From contig USIA01000001.1 in the NCBI GenBank assembly GCA_900554535.1, positions 5,712 through 69,711 on the forward strand: a DNA stretch of 64,000 bases. The letters are read 5' to 3'. Positions 26,281 through 35,027 of the stretch are shown one piece after another. The position numbers and the translations under genes were made by a program. Source of the DNA: an uncultured Oscillospiraceae bacterium. GTDB taxonomy: Bacteria > Bacillota > Clostridia > Oscillospirales > Acutalibacteraceae. The notes under the pieces are model-generated. The model was not told the origin of the DNA and searched no databases. It saw only the letters and a list, made by a program, of their open reading frames with translations. Each line of letters begins with the position of its first letter. Within the stretch, counting starts at the first letter, position 1.

Positions 26281-26440
26281 GCTACCGTAACTCTTTCCTC
26301 GTATTCTCCCTCTACTAATACTACAATCCTTAACAAGAGAAATGGCTTAGGCAGAATAAAATAAAAACACAAATTTCATAAAAATAAAGAAATTCACTCA
26401 AGCAAAATTCAAATAAAAAGAAGGCGTCTGGTTGGAACAA

Positions 26441-26485
26441 AAAAGGCCGATTGGAGCGGAAAAGACTTTTCAAGTCTGCTATAAT
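26441..26485 (+). promoter_or_regulatory. Promoter and putative AraC-regulator site of the ECF transporter operon
   Basis: A 21-bp block beginning AAAAGGCCGATTGGAGCGG (26441-26461) is followed 18 bases later by the extended -10 TGCTATAAT (26477-26485). No -35 box is seen, as expected for an activator-dependent promoter. The same block at the same spacing occurs at 30242-30286 before the ABC pair. The AraC-type gene lies between them. Confidence 0.6.
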
Positions 26486-26561
26486 AATTACTGAAAACGC
26501 CGAAGGGCGCTTTCAAAAAGTCTACGAGTTAGCACGTCCTAACTAAAAGGAGGAATTTTCA

Positions 26562-27167
26562 ATGTCTGAAGTGAGTACGGACAAAAAACTGAAAGGAAAA
26601 GACCTTATTACCATCGGTATCTTTTCCGCAATCTACTTTGTCATCAACTTTGCCTTTATGCTTCTGGGAGGTATTCACCCTGTTCTTTGGATGCTGATGC
26701 CTGGCTTTATCGCTGTGTTTGCAGGCATTCCCTTTATGCTGATGGTCGCAAAGGTTCAAAAACCGGGTGCAGTTTTCCTGATGGGGCTTATCACGGCTCT
26801 TATCTATTTTGCCACAGGACAATTTACCCTGGTGATCCTGATCTCGATGGCTTCTACTTGCATTTTGGCTGAAGTTGTCCGAATGGTGACTAAGTATAAC
26901 AGCTTCAAGGGAAATTCGATTGCCTATGTGATTTTTTCTCTGGGGATGGTTGGTTCTCCCCTTCCCATCTGGTTGTTTAAGGCCGATTTCTTGGCACAGA
27001 TTACAGAACAGGGAATGCCCGCTGATTATGTTGCGGCAGTTGAAGCTCTGTCATCCAATGCAATGCTAATCGTTCTGTTTGTTGCTCCAATCATCGGTGG
27101 TATCATCGGCGCATTTATTGCCAGAGGTCTGTTCAAAAAGCACTTTGTAAAGGCAGGAATTGTGTGA
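26562..27167 (+). CDS. MptD-family ECF transporter substrate-binding (S) subunit
   Basis: This 201-residue integral membrane protein has about five to six helices and matches the MptD / Trep_Strep family of putative energy-coupling-factor S components. S subunits capture vitamins or metals and need the T and A subunits, which follow directly. ATG 26562 follows AAAGGAGG. The substrate of this subfamily is not settled; the neighbourhood (IrtAB-like pair, DtxR) suggests a metal or metal chelate. Confidence 0.8.
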   Translation: MSEVSTDKKLKGKDLITIGIFSAIYFVINFAFMLLGGIHPVLWMLMPGFIAVFAGIPFMLMVAKVQKPGAVFLMGLITALIYFATGQFTLVILISMASTCILAEVVRMVTKYNSFKGNSIAYVIFSLGMVGSPLPIWLFKADFLAQITEQGMPADYVAAVEALSSNAMLIVLFVAPIIGGIIGAFIARGLFKKHFVKAGIV

Positions 27168-27850
27168 TGAATGGGGAGGGCAAAAAACATACATTAAGGT
27201 TCGATCCACGGACGGAATTGCTTTTGTTGGTGCTGGCAAATATTGTGGCCTTTACCCAGCACTCCGTATGGGTTGAAATTACATGGGTTATTTTTCTGCT
27301 CCTGCTGATCGTTGCCTGCGGATGCCAAAAATCCGCAGGCAAACTGGCAATCGCATTTGGAATTTGTCTGGCGCTACAATACTATGTATTTCCAAACGGA
27401 CCGAAAATTTTAGCCAGCAGCTTCACAATCATTGTATCTTATGCAAGAAAGATTTTCCCTTGTTTGATTGTCGGTACAATGGTATTACAGAAAACGCCCG
27501 TCCGGGAATTGATGGTTGCACTTCGGAAATGGCATATCCCGCAGGGATTGATTATTCCTTTGTCTGTAACTGTCCGATATTTTCCGGCTTTAAAAGAAGA
27601 AACCGGCTATATCCGGGATGCCATGAAGCTCCGTAATATTCATGGAGTACAAAAAATTGAATGCTTACTGGTGCCTACAATGATCTCTGCCACAACAACA
27701 GCGGAAGAATTATCCGCCGCCGCTGTTACGCGGGGGATTGAAAACCCTGCACCAAAGACAAGCATGATTGAAATGAAGCTCGGTGTGCAGGACTTTTTGT
27801 GTCTGGCAGCAGGTTTGATTTTTTGTGTGATTTCAATTACGGTAGGTTAA
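27167..27850 (+). CDS. ECF transporter T subunit (CbiQ/EcfT-like)
   Basis: This protein of about 227 residues has four to five hydrophobic helices and the T-subunit coupling motifs, short charged helices with Ala-Arg-Gly (AAAVTRGIENPAP). It joins the S subunit to the ATPases. The start ATG 27167 overlaps the S stop as TGATG; a GTG three bases earlier is possible. Confidence 0.82.
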   Translation: MNGEGKKHTLRFDPRTELLLLVLANIVAFTQHSVWVEITWVIFLLLLIVACGCQKSAGKLAIAFGICLALQYYVFPNGPKILASSFTIIVSYARKIFPCLIVGTMVLQKTPVRELMVALRKWHIPQGLIIPLSVTVRYFPALKEETGYIRDAMKLRNIHGVQKIECLLVPTMISATTTAEELSAAAVTRGIENPAPKTSMIEMKLGVQDFLCLAAGLIFCVISITVG

Positions 27851-27863
27851 GGAGGTGTTCCAT

Positions 27864-29267
27864 GTGATCCAAATTCAGGATGTATCGTTTGAATATGAGA
27901 AAGAGCAGGGAACGCTTTCCCATATTGACCTAAATATCCAACAGGGAGAATGTGTTGTCCTTATAGGGGAGTCGGGCTGTGGCAAAACAACAGTGACAAA
28001 ACTAATCAACGGCTTAATCCCTCATTTTGTCGAGGGCGGCACTTTATCTGGCACAACGATTGTGAACGGTATGGAAGTGCCGAAAACAGAAATGTACCGT
28101 CTGGCAGAGCAGGTTGGATCTGTGTTCCAAAATCCGAAATCTCAGTTTTTCAATATTGACTCGGACAGCGAGATCACTTTCGGTCTGGAAAATGCGGGTG
28201 TCGAACCAAAGAAAATCAAAGAGCGCTATGAGGCCACTGTTTCCGCCCTGAAAATTCAATCGCTTTTGGGAAGAAATATTTTTTCCATGTCTGGCGGAGA
28301 AAAACAAAGTCTTGCGTTTGCCTCTGTATATGCCATGAACCCGTCCATTTTTGTATTGGACGAGCCGACGGCAAATCTGGATGCTGACGCGATTGACACC
28401 TTACGCCAGCAGATTATCCAGATCAAAAAAGAAGGACGGACGGTTGTTATTGCCGAACACCGCCTATATTTCCTGATGGATCTGATTGACCGGGCAATCT
28501 TCATTCAAAAGGGGAAAATCGTTCAGATATTTTCCGGGAATGAGTTTCGCAATCTTTCGGATGAGCAGCGTATCAGGATGGGGCTTAGAAGTCTTGTCCA
28601 TCCTGTGCTGGAGCTGCCTCCTGCCGATCCGTCAGGAGCGCAGGAAGGCTTATCCGTAGAAAACCTTTCCTGTGCCTTTGATAAGCAGCCGGTATTCAGC
28701 GGTCTTGGCTTTTCTGCAAAACGAGGCGAAGTGTTGGGAATTGTCGGTCATAACGGCGCAGGAAAAACGACGATGACACGCTGCCTGTGCGGGCTTTTGA
28801 AAGAAGTGAATGGAACCGTCCGGCTGGACGGGCAAACACTGAAAGCAAAACAGCGTAATAAGGCCAGTTTTTGTGTGATGCAGGATGTGAACCATCAGCT
28901 TTTTTCAGACAGCGTATGGAACGAATGTGAACTGGCGCAGCCGGATTGTCCGCCGGAGCGGATTGAAGAAATTCTCAGGTCTTTTGATTTGCTGGATTTC
29001 AAAGACCGCCATCCGATGGCCCTGTCAGGAGGTCAGAAACAGCGCCTTGCGGTGGCAACCGCTATTCTCTCCAACAAGGATGTACTTGTCTTTGATGAGC
29101 CGACCAGTGGCCTGGACTATCACCGTATGCTGGAAGTGAGCAATATGATCCGCAAGTTGAATGATGAGAATAAAATTATCATCATTGTTTCCCATGATTT
29201 TGAGTTTTTGGGCCGGACTTGTGATAAAATATTTGATATGGAGGGATGCTCCAAAGAAAGGAGGTAG
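27864..29267 (+). CDS. Fused two-domain ECF/ABC ATPase (A1-A2)
   Basis: This 467-residue protein carries two complete ABC domains. Domain 1: Walker A GESGCGKTT (about 34), signature MSGGEKQ, Walker B FVLDEPTANLD (about 164). Domain 2: Walker A GHNGAGKTT (about 292), signature LSGGQKQR, Walker B LVFDEPTSGLD (about 409). Both sites look active. It powers the S-T pair upstream. GTG 27864 is taken as start, 8 bases after GGAGG; an in-frame GTG at 27855 overlaps the ribosome site. Confidence 0.9.
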   Translation: MIQIQDVSFEYEKEQGTLSHIDLNIQQGECVVLIGESGCGKTTVTKLINGLIPHFVEGGTLSGTTIVNGMEVPKTEMYRLAEQVGSVFQNPKSQFFNIDSDSEITFGLENAGVEPKKIKERYEATVSALKIQSLLGRNIFSMSGGEKQSLAFASVYAMNPSIFVLDEPTANLDADAIDTLRQQIIQIKKEGRTVVIAEHRLYFLMDLIDRAIFIQKGKIVQIFSGNEFRNLSDEQRIRMGLRSLVHPVLELPPADPSGAQEGLSVENLSCAFDKQPVFSGLGFSAKRGEVLGIVGHNGAGKTTMTRCLCGLLKEVNGTVRLDGQTLKAKQRNKASFCVMQDVNHQLFSDSVWNECELAQPDCPPERIEEILRSFDLLDFKDRHPMALSGGQKQRLAVATAILSNKDVLVFDEPTSGLDYHRMLEVSNMIRKLNDENKIIIIVSHDFEFLGRTCDKIFDMEGCSKERR

Positions 29268-29272
29268 CGTCT

Positions 29273-30232
29273 ATGCCGGAACTGCTCCAAGAAATGTATT
29301 ACGGTCCCAATGTTCAAAACTTGATCGAGTCAGATGATTGCAAGGTAATGCGTTTAAGCGATAACTCCGGTGAAGGCATGATGACGCTCTATCATGTCTT
29401 TCCCGGTGTGTTTCTTATGTATAATGATTTCCACATGAAGGAGTGCGTTTCGGGTTTCCAGACAGATATGGACCTGCTTTGCATCGACCACTGCCGGGAA
29501 GGGCGCATTGAGCAGGAAGTCGGCCAGAATGCCTTTAGCTATTTAGAGGCTGGCGATCTTCGGGTGGATCGCCGCATCCATCATTCGGGCAAGGTGGAGT
29601 TTCCCCTTTGCCACTACCACGGTATTTCCATTGGCTTTCAGGTGGAAACCGCGGCAAAAGAAATTCCAGCCTATATGAAGGGCTTTTCTGTTGACCTTTA
29701 CGAATTACAAAATAAATATTGCAGTGACCGTACACCTTATGTCATTCCAGGAGAACCGGCCATTGAGCATATTTTTTCCGAACTTTACAATGTGCCGGTC
29801 AAAATCAAAAAGGACTATTTCAAGATCAAAGTGCTGGAACTGCTTCTATATCTGGATGCGTTAGAGCTGTCGGGACATACAGAGGAACGTCCATATTTCT
29901 ACAAGGGTCAGGTCGAAAAAATTAAGGCAATTCAATCACTTTTAACACAAGATTTGACAAAGAACTACACGCTGGAAGAACTCTCCGCAAAGTTTGATAT
30001 TGCATTGACACCGATGAAAAATTGCTTTAAGTCTGTTTATGGCAGTCCGATTTTTACATACATGAGGAACTACCGAATGAACTATGCAGCGGCTTTGCTG
30101 AAATCAGATAAGTCGTTGAAGGTGGCTGATGTTGCTGGTCTTGTAGGATATGACAGTCCCAGCAAATTTACCGCTGCTTTTCATCAGACGATGGGAAAAA
30201 CGCCATTGGAATATCGGAAATCAATTATCTGA
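29273..30232 (+). CDS. AraC-family transcriptional regulator
   Basis: This 319-residue protein has an unrecognised N-terminal sensing part and a C-terminal AraC double helix-turn-helix (about 222-319: YTLEELSAKFDIALTPMKNC ... VADVAGLVGYDSPSKFTAAF). ATG 29273 follows GAAAGGAGG by 8 bases. AraC regulators next to siderophore uptake genes (for example YbtA) usually activate them in presence of the ligand. Two matching operator-like blocks flank this gene cluster (26441 and 30242). Confidence 0.87.
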   Translation: MPELLQEMYYGPNVQNLIESDDCKVMRLSDNSGEGMMTLYHVFPGVFLMYNDFHMKECVSGFQTDMDLLCIDHCREGRIEQEVGQNAFSYLEAGDLRVDRRIHHSGKVEFPLCHYHGISIGFQVETAAKEIPAYMKGFSVDLYELQNKYCSDRTPYVIPGEPAIEHIFSELYNVPVKIKKDYFKIKVLELLLYLDALELSGHTEERPYFYKGQVEKIKAIQSLLTQDLTKNYTLEELSAKFDIALTPMKNCFKSVYGSPIFTYMRNYRMNYAAALLKSDKSLKVADVAGLVGYDSPSKFTAAFHQTMGKTPLEYRKSII

Positions 30233-30241
30233 TTGGCACAG

Positions 30242-30286
30242 AAAAGGCCGCGTGGAGCGGAAGAAAAAACTGAATCATGATAAATT
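30242..30286 (+). promoter_or_regulatory. Promoter and putative AraC-regulator site of the ABC pair
   Basis: The block AAAAGGCCGCGTGGAGCGG (30242-30262 with two more bases) matches 19 of 21 positions of the one at 26441. It is followed at the same distance by the extended -10 TGATAAATT (30278-30286). Confidence 0.6.
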
Positions 30287-30320
30287 AAGGATGGTTAGTA
30301 GGACTTAGCCATCCTTTTTT
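30287..30320 (+). terminator. Terminator of the ECF-AraC transcript, overlapping the next promoter start
   Basis: Arms AAGGATGG (30287-30294) and CCATCCTT (30309-30316) then T-run. It begins at the edge of the -10 of the following promoter; the new transcript should start inside the left arm, so it would end upstream transcription but not the new one. Confidence 0.7.
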
Positions 30321-30357
30321 CTTTACTGACCGAATAGAACGAAAGAGGTGAATTACT

Positions 30358-32139
30358 ATGAAACAACAAAAAAAGAGTTGGGTCAAAACTCTACTTTCCT
30401 TTGCAGAACCCTGCAAGGGAAAGATGATCCTCTCGGTTTTATGCGCTATTTTTAGTGTCGCTGGTGGATTTATTCCGTTTTGGGCAGTTTATAAAATTCT
30501 GCTTCTGTTTATCAACCGTACTGCCACAGGAAACGATATTCTGTTATGGTGCTTGGTTGGCGTAGGCGGGTACCTGATCCGTGTGCTTTGTTTTGGTATC
30601 TCCACAATTTTGGCGCACATATCCGCGTATACGATACTGGAAGGTATTCGTCTAAAAATTGCAAATCGTCTAATGAAAGCCCCGCTTGGCGAGGTAATGA
30701 GACGGAGAATCGGTTATCTGAAAAACATCATCATGGATAAGGTGGAGGACTTAGAGCCGCCTTTGGCGCATGTAATTCCAGAACTGACTTCTAATCTGCT
30801 CCTGCCGCTGGCTATTTTCGTCTGGATGCTAGCAATAGACTGGCGTATGGGACTTTCGATTTTGATTGCTCCTGCGTTGGCTATGATTCCGATGTTCTTC
30901 CTTATGAAAAATTATAACAGCCAGTATGCAGCCTACATGGAGGCAAATAACCATGTCAACAACATTATTATCGAGTATGTAGAGGGCATTGAGGTTGTTA
31001 AGGCGTTCAACCAAAGTACCAGTTCCTACGAAAAGTTTGTAGGCGCTGTGAAGTCCTTTAAGGATTTTACTCTCAACTGGTTCAAAAGCACATGGAAAAC
31101 CATGAATTTAATGATGGCGATTATGCCGACTACCTTGCTTGGGGTACTCCCTGTTGGTTTGCTGCTGGTGCGTGGTGGAAGTATTACTCCCGCTGAACTT
31201 GCAATGGGAATTATCCTCTCACTTAGTATTGTGGGGCCACTGATGAAAGCTACGACCTTTATCAACGAAGCAAAATCTATGGAGTATGCGGTTGAAGCAG
31301 CAAATAAGCTTTTGAATCTTCCAAATTTGCCGGATTCCGGGGAATTTGTTCCAATCAATCATACCGATATTGTCTTGCAGGATGTGTCCTTTTCTTATGA
31401 CGGTACAACACAAAATGAAGTGTTGCATGGTATCAGCTTAAATATGCCACAGGGGAGTTTCACTGCACTGGTCGGACCGTCTGGAGGAGGAAAATCAACG
31501 GTGGCTCGCCTGATTGCACGGTTTTGGGATGTAACTGGTGGCAGCATCTCCATTGGCGGCAAAAATATAAAAGAGCTTTCAATTCACCAGCTTTCTGAAT
31601 TGGTCAGCTTCGTGACACAGGACAATTTCCTGTTCAACTGCTCGCTCAAAGAGAACATCCGCCTGGGTAATCCAAATGCTACGGATGAGGAAGTATATGC
31701 CGCCGCAAAAGCGGCTTGCTGCGATGATTTCATTGCTCGGCTGGAAAAAGGATATGATACCCCTGCCGGTGATGCCGGCAAGCGGCTATCTGGCGGAGAA
31801 AAGCAACGAATTGCTATTGCGAGAGCAATCTTGAAAAATGCGCCTATTGTGATTTTGGATGAGGCAACTGCCTTCACTGACCCGCAGAATGAAGATAAAA
31901 TCCAGAAATCCATCATGGCCCTTTCCAAAGGAAAGACCCTGCTGGTGATTGCACATCGTCTGTCTACCATTCAAAACGCAGATCAGATTGTTGTTCTGAA
32001 AAAAGGGCAGATTGTTGACTGCGGAAAGCAGGGGGAACTCTTGGAACGCTGCCCGCTTTATGCAGATATGTGGCAGGCGCATATTGGCGCAAAGAACTGG
32101 TCTGTGGGCGAGAAAAAGGAGGTGGCTGGTAATGTTTAA
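30358..32139 (+). CDS. IrtA/YbtP-like ABC half-transporter (siderophore uptake type)
   Basis: This 593-residue protein has a six-helix exporter-fold membrane domain followed by an ATPase domain with intact Walker A GPSGGGKST (about 372), signature LSGGEKQR, Walker B VILDEATAF (about 500) and switch His (VIAHRLST). IrtAB and YbtPQ use the exporter fold to import ferric siderophores; the same pairing beside an AraC and a DtxR regulator suggests that role here. Export of another compound remains possible. It overlaps the next gene by 8 bp. Confidence 0.8.
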   Translation: MKQQKKSWVKTLLSFAEPCKGKMILSVLCAIFSVAGGFIPFWAVYKILLLFINRTATGNDILLWCLVGVGGYLIRVLCFGISTILAHISAYTILEGIRLKIANRLMKAPLGEVMRRRIGYLKNIIMDKVEDLEPPLAHVIPELTSNLLLPLAIFVWMLAIDWRMGLSILIAPALAMIPMFFLMKNYNSQYAAYMEANNHVNNIIIEYVEGIEVVKAFNQSTSSYEKFVGAVKSFKDFTLNWFKSTWKTMNLMMAIMPTTLLGVLPVGLLLVRGGSITPAELAMGIILSLSIVGPLMKATTFINEAKSMEYAVEAANKLLNLPNLPDSGEFVPINHTDIVLQDVSFSYDGTTQNEVLHGISLNMPQGSFTALVGPSGGGKSTVARLIARFWDVTGGSISIGGKNIKELSIHQLSELVSFVTQDNFLFNCSLKENIRLGNPNATDEEVYAAAKAACCDDFIARLEKGYDTPAGDAGKRLSGGEKQRIAIARAILKNAPIVILDEATAFTDPQNEDKIQKSIMALSKGKTLLVIAHRLSTIQNADQIVVLKKGQIVDCGKQGELLERCPLYADMWQAHIGAKNWSVGEKKEVAGNV

Positions 32140-33880
32140 GTCAATGAAACGCATTATTCGATGGGCTGGCAAGTACAGAGGTCGTCTTTATCTTGGCTCT
32201 GTATTCTCTTTTTTCAGTAGTTTATCTACAGCCATCCCGACAATGGCTGCTGCTTATGCGCTGGATAAATCTATTCAGGCATATTGGGCGCATACCACAA
32301 TTGACGCTTCTTTGATCTGGAAAATGCTGTGGATTATTGTTGGCTCTATTGCGTTGAATTTCCTGTTTTCTTATCTACGGGCAATTTTGCAGGAAAGTAT
32401 CGGCTATGAAGTTGCCGCAGGACAACGCATCCACTTGGGGGACGTTCTGAAACGGGTTCCCCTTGGGTACTTTTCACAGAACAGTGTCGGTGACATTCTG
32501 GCCGGAGTTACCACGGAATTATCTACTTTGGAATTACAGGGCATGAAAATGGTGGATGTCATCATCAACGGTTATGCAAAATTTATTGCCATCGTTTTAT
32601 GCCTGATCTTCTTCAGCCCTGTTGCGGCGGTTATTTCCATTGTCGGCGTTGCTCTTTCGGCGCTGGCTTTGCAGGGGATTAGCAGACACAGTGAAAAAAC
32701 CGCTGCAACAACCCATAAAGCAATGGAAGATATGTCCGGCGCAGCGATTGAATACATCCGGGGGCTTTCCATTGTGAAGTCCTTTGGACAGGAAGGTGCT
32801 TCTATTGAGAATTTTCGTAATGCCAGTAAGGAATTGAAAGATATTCACATCAAGGTAGAAAAGGGCTATACACCATATAACTGCCTACACCTGTTTGTGT
32901 TGAAGCTGGCATCTATGGGGATCGTCTTGGTATGCGCGTGGCAAGCATTGCAAGGGCAAATGAGTATATCTGTTTTTCTGATGTTTGTTCTTTTCTCCTT
33001 TGTTCTTTTTGGCAGCGTGGAAAATATCAATGATGCTGCGCACACTCTTGGGGTTATTGATTCTGCCATGAACAAGTTGGAAGCATTAGAGAATGTAAAC
33101 TATATCGACCAGGATGGCACCGATATAAAACCGGCAACCTATGATATTGAGTTTAGGGATGTTTCTTTCGGATATGACAGCCGGATTGTTCTGCATGACC
33201 TGAACTTCAAAATTCCGCAAAATAGCACAACGGCCATCGTGGGGCCATCTGGCAGCGGAAAATCTACGCTGTGTAACCTGATTGCCCGTTTCTATGATGT
33301 GAACAGCGGAACGATTACCATTGGTGGAACGGATATTCGCCGATTTACCTGCGATAGCTTGCTAAAAAATATCAGTATGGTTTTTCAGAATGTCTATTTG
33401 TTCCGGGATACCATCAAGAATAACATTAAATTCGGCAGCCCGGACGCTACGGATGAACAGATTATCGCCGCCGCAAAAGCAGCCCGCTGTCACGACTTCA
33501 TAATGGCTTTGCCGGACGGTTATGACACAGTGATTGGTGAAGGGGGTTCTTCGCTTTCCGGCGGTGAAAAGCAAAGAATTTCTATCGCCAGGGCGATGCT
33601 CAAGGATGCTCCCATTGTTATCTTGGATGAGGCAACCGCAAGTATTGATCCAGAGAATGAGCATTTGATCCAAGAAGCGATTTCTGCTCTAACACACGGT
33701 AAAACTATTATTACGATTGCCCATCGTCTGGCCACGATTGAGAACGCCGACCAAATCCTTGTGATTGATGGCGGAACTGTAGCTCAGAGGGGTACGCATA
33801 AGGAACTGCTGCAACAGGAAGGGACTTATAAAAAGTTCATCCAGATCCGCGAACAAGCCGAAGGCTGGCGAATACAGTAA
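32132..33880 (+). CDS. IrtB/YbtQ-like ABC half-transporter
   Basis: This 582-residue partner has the same architecture: membrane domain (about 1-300), Walker A GPSGSGKST (about 371), signature LSGGEKQR, Walker B VILDEATAS (about 496), switch His (TIAHRLAT). Both subunits have complete ATP sites, unlike the exporter pair at 456-4105. ATG 32132 follows AAAGGAGGTG and overlaps the upstream stop; the frame also opens at 32012 but without a ribosome site. Confidence 0.82.
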   Translation: MFKSMKRIIRWAGKYRGRLYLGSVFSFFSSLSTAIPTMAAAYALDKSIQAYWAHTTIDASLIWKMLWIIVGSIALNFLFSYLRAILQESIGYEVAAGQRIHLGDVLKRVPLGYFSQNSVGDILAGVTTELSTLELQGMKMVDVIINGYAKFIAIVLCLIFFSPVAAVISIVGVALSALALQGISRHSEKTAATTHKAMEDMSGAAIEYIRGLSIVKSFGQEGASIENFRNASKELKDIHIKVEKGYTPYNCLHLFVLKLASMGIVLVCAWQALQGQMSISVFLMFVLFSFVLFGSVENINDAAHTLGVIDSAMNKLEALENVNYIDQDGTDIKPATYDIEFRDVSFGYDSRIVLHDLNFKIPQNSTTAIVGPSGSGKSTLCNLIARFYDVNSGTITIGGTDIRRFTCDSLLKNISMVFQNVYLFRDTIKNNIKFGSPDATDEQIIAAAKAARCHDFIMALPDGYDTVIGEGGSSLSGGEKQRISIARAMLKDAPIVILDEATASIDPENEHLIQEAISALTHGKTIITIAHRLATIENADQILVIDGGTVAQRGTHKELLQQEGTYKKFIQIREQAEGWRIQ

Positions 33881-33891
33881 GGGAGGTCTTG

Positions 33892-34263
33892 ATGAAACTT
33901 CATGCGTCCGGGGAGGACTACCTGGAAACCATCCTTGTTCTCCAAAAGAAACTCGGTATGGTACGCTCCGTAGATGTGGCCCGGCACATGGAGGTGTCAA
34001 AGCCCAGCGTGTGCCATGCAGTGGCTACCTTGCGGGACGGCGGCTTTCTTATGATGGACGAAGATCACTTTCTCCATCTGACCGATGTGGGCCGGGAAGT
34101 GGCGGAGCAGATCTACGAAAAGCACCGCTTCTTTACCGACCGGCTGATCGAGGCCGGCGTAGACCCGGAAACGGCGGAAAGGGACGCCTGCCGGATGGAG
34201 CATGTCATCAGCCAGGAGTCCTTCGAGCGTCTGCGCGATGCCTATAAAACCAAAAAGGAATGA
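33892..34263 (+). CDS. DtxR/MntR-family metal-dependent repressor (cargo)
   Basis: This 123-residue protein starts MKLHASGEDYLETILVL, has the winged-helix segment EVSKPSVCHAVATLRDGG and C-terminal metal-binding residues (AERDACRMEHVIS). It lacks an SH3-like third domain and so is MntR-sized. It would repress uptake genes when Fe or Mn is plentiful. Codon use and GC are closer to the ICE backbone than to the ABC genes before it. It is the last gene of the cargo operon, with ATG 5 bases after GGGAGG. It is closely related to the host regulator at 1-193. Confidence 0.87.
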   Translation: MKLHASGEDYLETILVLQKKLGMVRSVDVARHMEVSKPSVCHAVATLRDGGFLMMDEDHFLHLTDVGREVAEQIYEKHRFFTDRLIEAGVDPETAERDACRMEHVISQESFERLRDAYKTKKE

Positions 34264-34293
34264 TCCGCCCGCATAGCAAACGGGTAAAACAGT

Positions 34294-34332
34294 AACGCGG
34301 CCGGGCACATCGAACCCGGCCGCGTTATTCGT
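34294..34332. terminator. Terminator of the cargo operon
   Basis: Arms AACGCGGCCGGG (34294-34305) and CCCGGCCGCGTT (34315-34326) form a perfect 12-bp GC stem with T-rich sequence on the right. It directly adjoins the stop codon of the leftward XRE gene and may serve both. Confidence 0.8.
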
Positions 34333-34654
34333 CTTTTTGAAATGCTTCCGCCTGTTTGCAAAGCGCAATATATTTTTCAATTTCCGCCTCACTTTTCCCG
34401 GCAAAGAAGTCTACAACTGTTTTTGAAACCGTCTGATTTACCATGTCTGGAAAAATGGCAGCATCCACGCTGATATTTAACTCTTTGGCGACAAGAGCCA
34501 CCGTTTCAAATTTGGGGTTACTCTGGCAGGTTTCCAAATCTATGATTGTACGGGCGTTCATATTGAGCCGTTCAGCCAATTTTCTCTGTGTCAAATGCTG
34601 CCGCTTACGTTCTGACCGCACTTTCCATGCAAACAAGTCAAGAGGATTGTTCAC
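34325..34654 (-). CDS. XRE-family helix-turn-helix repressor
   Basis: This 109-residue protein carries a Cro/CI-type HTH (about residues 8-65: RKRQHLTQRKLAERLNMNAR, TIIDLETCQSNPKFETVALV). The C-terminal part is acidic and helical. It is divergent from the sigma-like operon and likely the ICE master repressor, acting on the palindrome at 34709-34733. It has no peptidase partner nearby. Confidence 0.82.
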   Translation of the reverse strand: MNNPLDLFAWKVRSERKRQHLTQRKLAERLNMNARTIIDLETCQSNPKFETVALVAKELNISVDAAIFPDMVNQTVSKTVVDFFAGKSEAEIEKYIALCKQAEAFQKDE

Positions 34655-34708
34655 TATACATCACCTCTACCTCATTGTAGGGTGTGCTATCGCTCATATA
34701 AATAACCA

Positions 34709-34733
34709 TATAACTCATATTGTGTGAGTTATA
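34709..34733. promoter_or_regulatory. Operator-like palindrome in the XRE/sigma intergenic region
   Basis: TATAACTCA (34709-34717) and TGAGTTATA (34725-34733) are exact complements with 7 bases between. Related CTCATA half-sites occur on both sides (34694, 34736). This pattern suits binding of the adjacent XRE protein. Confidence 0.55.
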
Positions 34734-34797
34734 GCTCATAATTTGAAGCAAAGAGCTATATGGATAAGAGTATCAAAATAAAGGAGCGCAAAATAAA

Positions 34798-34839
34798 ATG
34801 GGGCTTACCGCCCACTCGAAAAGCCCTAACACCAATTAA
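34798..34839 (+). CDS. Putative 13-codon leader peptide
   Basis: ATG 34798 follows AAAGGAG and encodes MGLTAHSKSPNTN, then TAA. It lies 23 bases before a terminator hairpin and upstream of the sigma-like gene, the layout of a translation-controlled attenuator. It could also be chance. Confidence 0.4.
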   Translation: MGLTAHSKSPNTN

Positions 34840-34862
34840 AAAAATATTCAAATAACGTAGGG

Positions 34863-34902
34863 GCGAGCCATACTCATAGAAGTGAGTTGTGGCTCGCTTT
34901 TT
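34863..34902 (+). terminator. Terminator / attenuator before the sigma-like gene
   Basis: Arms GCGAGCCA (34863-34870) and TGGCTCGC (34890-34897) with an inner ACTCA/TGAGT pairing, followed by five T. There is no gene except the short leader peptide between the promoter region and this hairpin. Confidence 0.7.
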
Positions 34903-35027
34903 ATATACTTCAATTCACATCCGATAAAGCCCCGCATTTTGACAACCTACGATTGGGTATCGGATGCCGTTCTCCGCCTCGTTTTGCTCCGGCCTATAAA
35001 CCCGAACAGAACGAAAGGAACAATTCT

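Noticed and set aside
24564..26372. A longer relaxase starting near 26372
   Set aside because: The extra upstream residues are a shadow of mobC and oriT DNA; the family start MAITKIHP lies at 25892.
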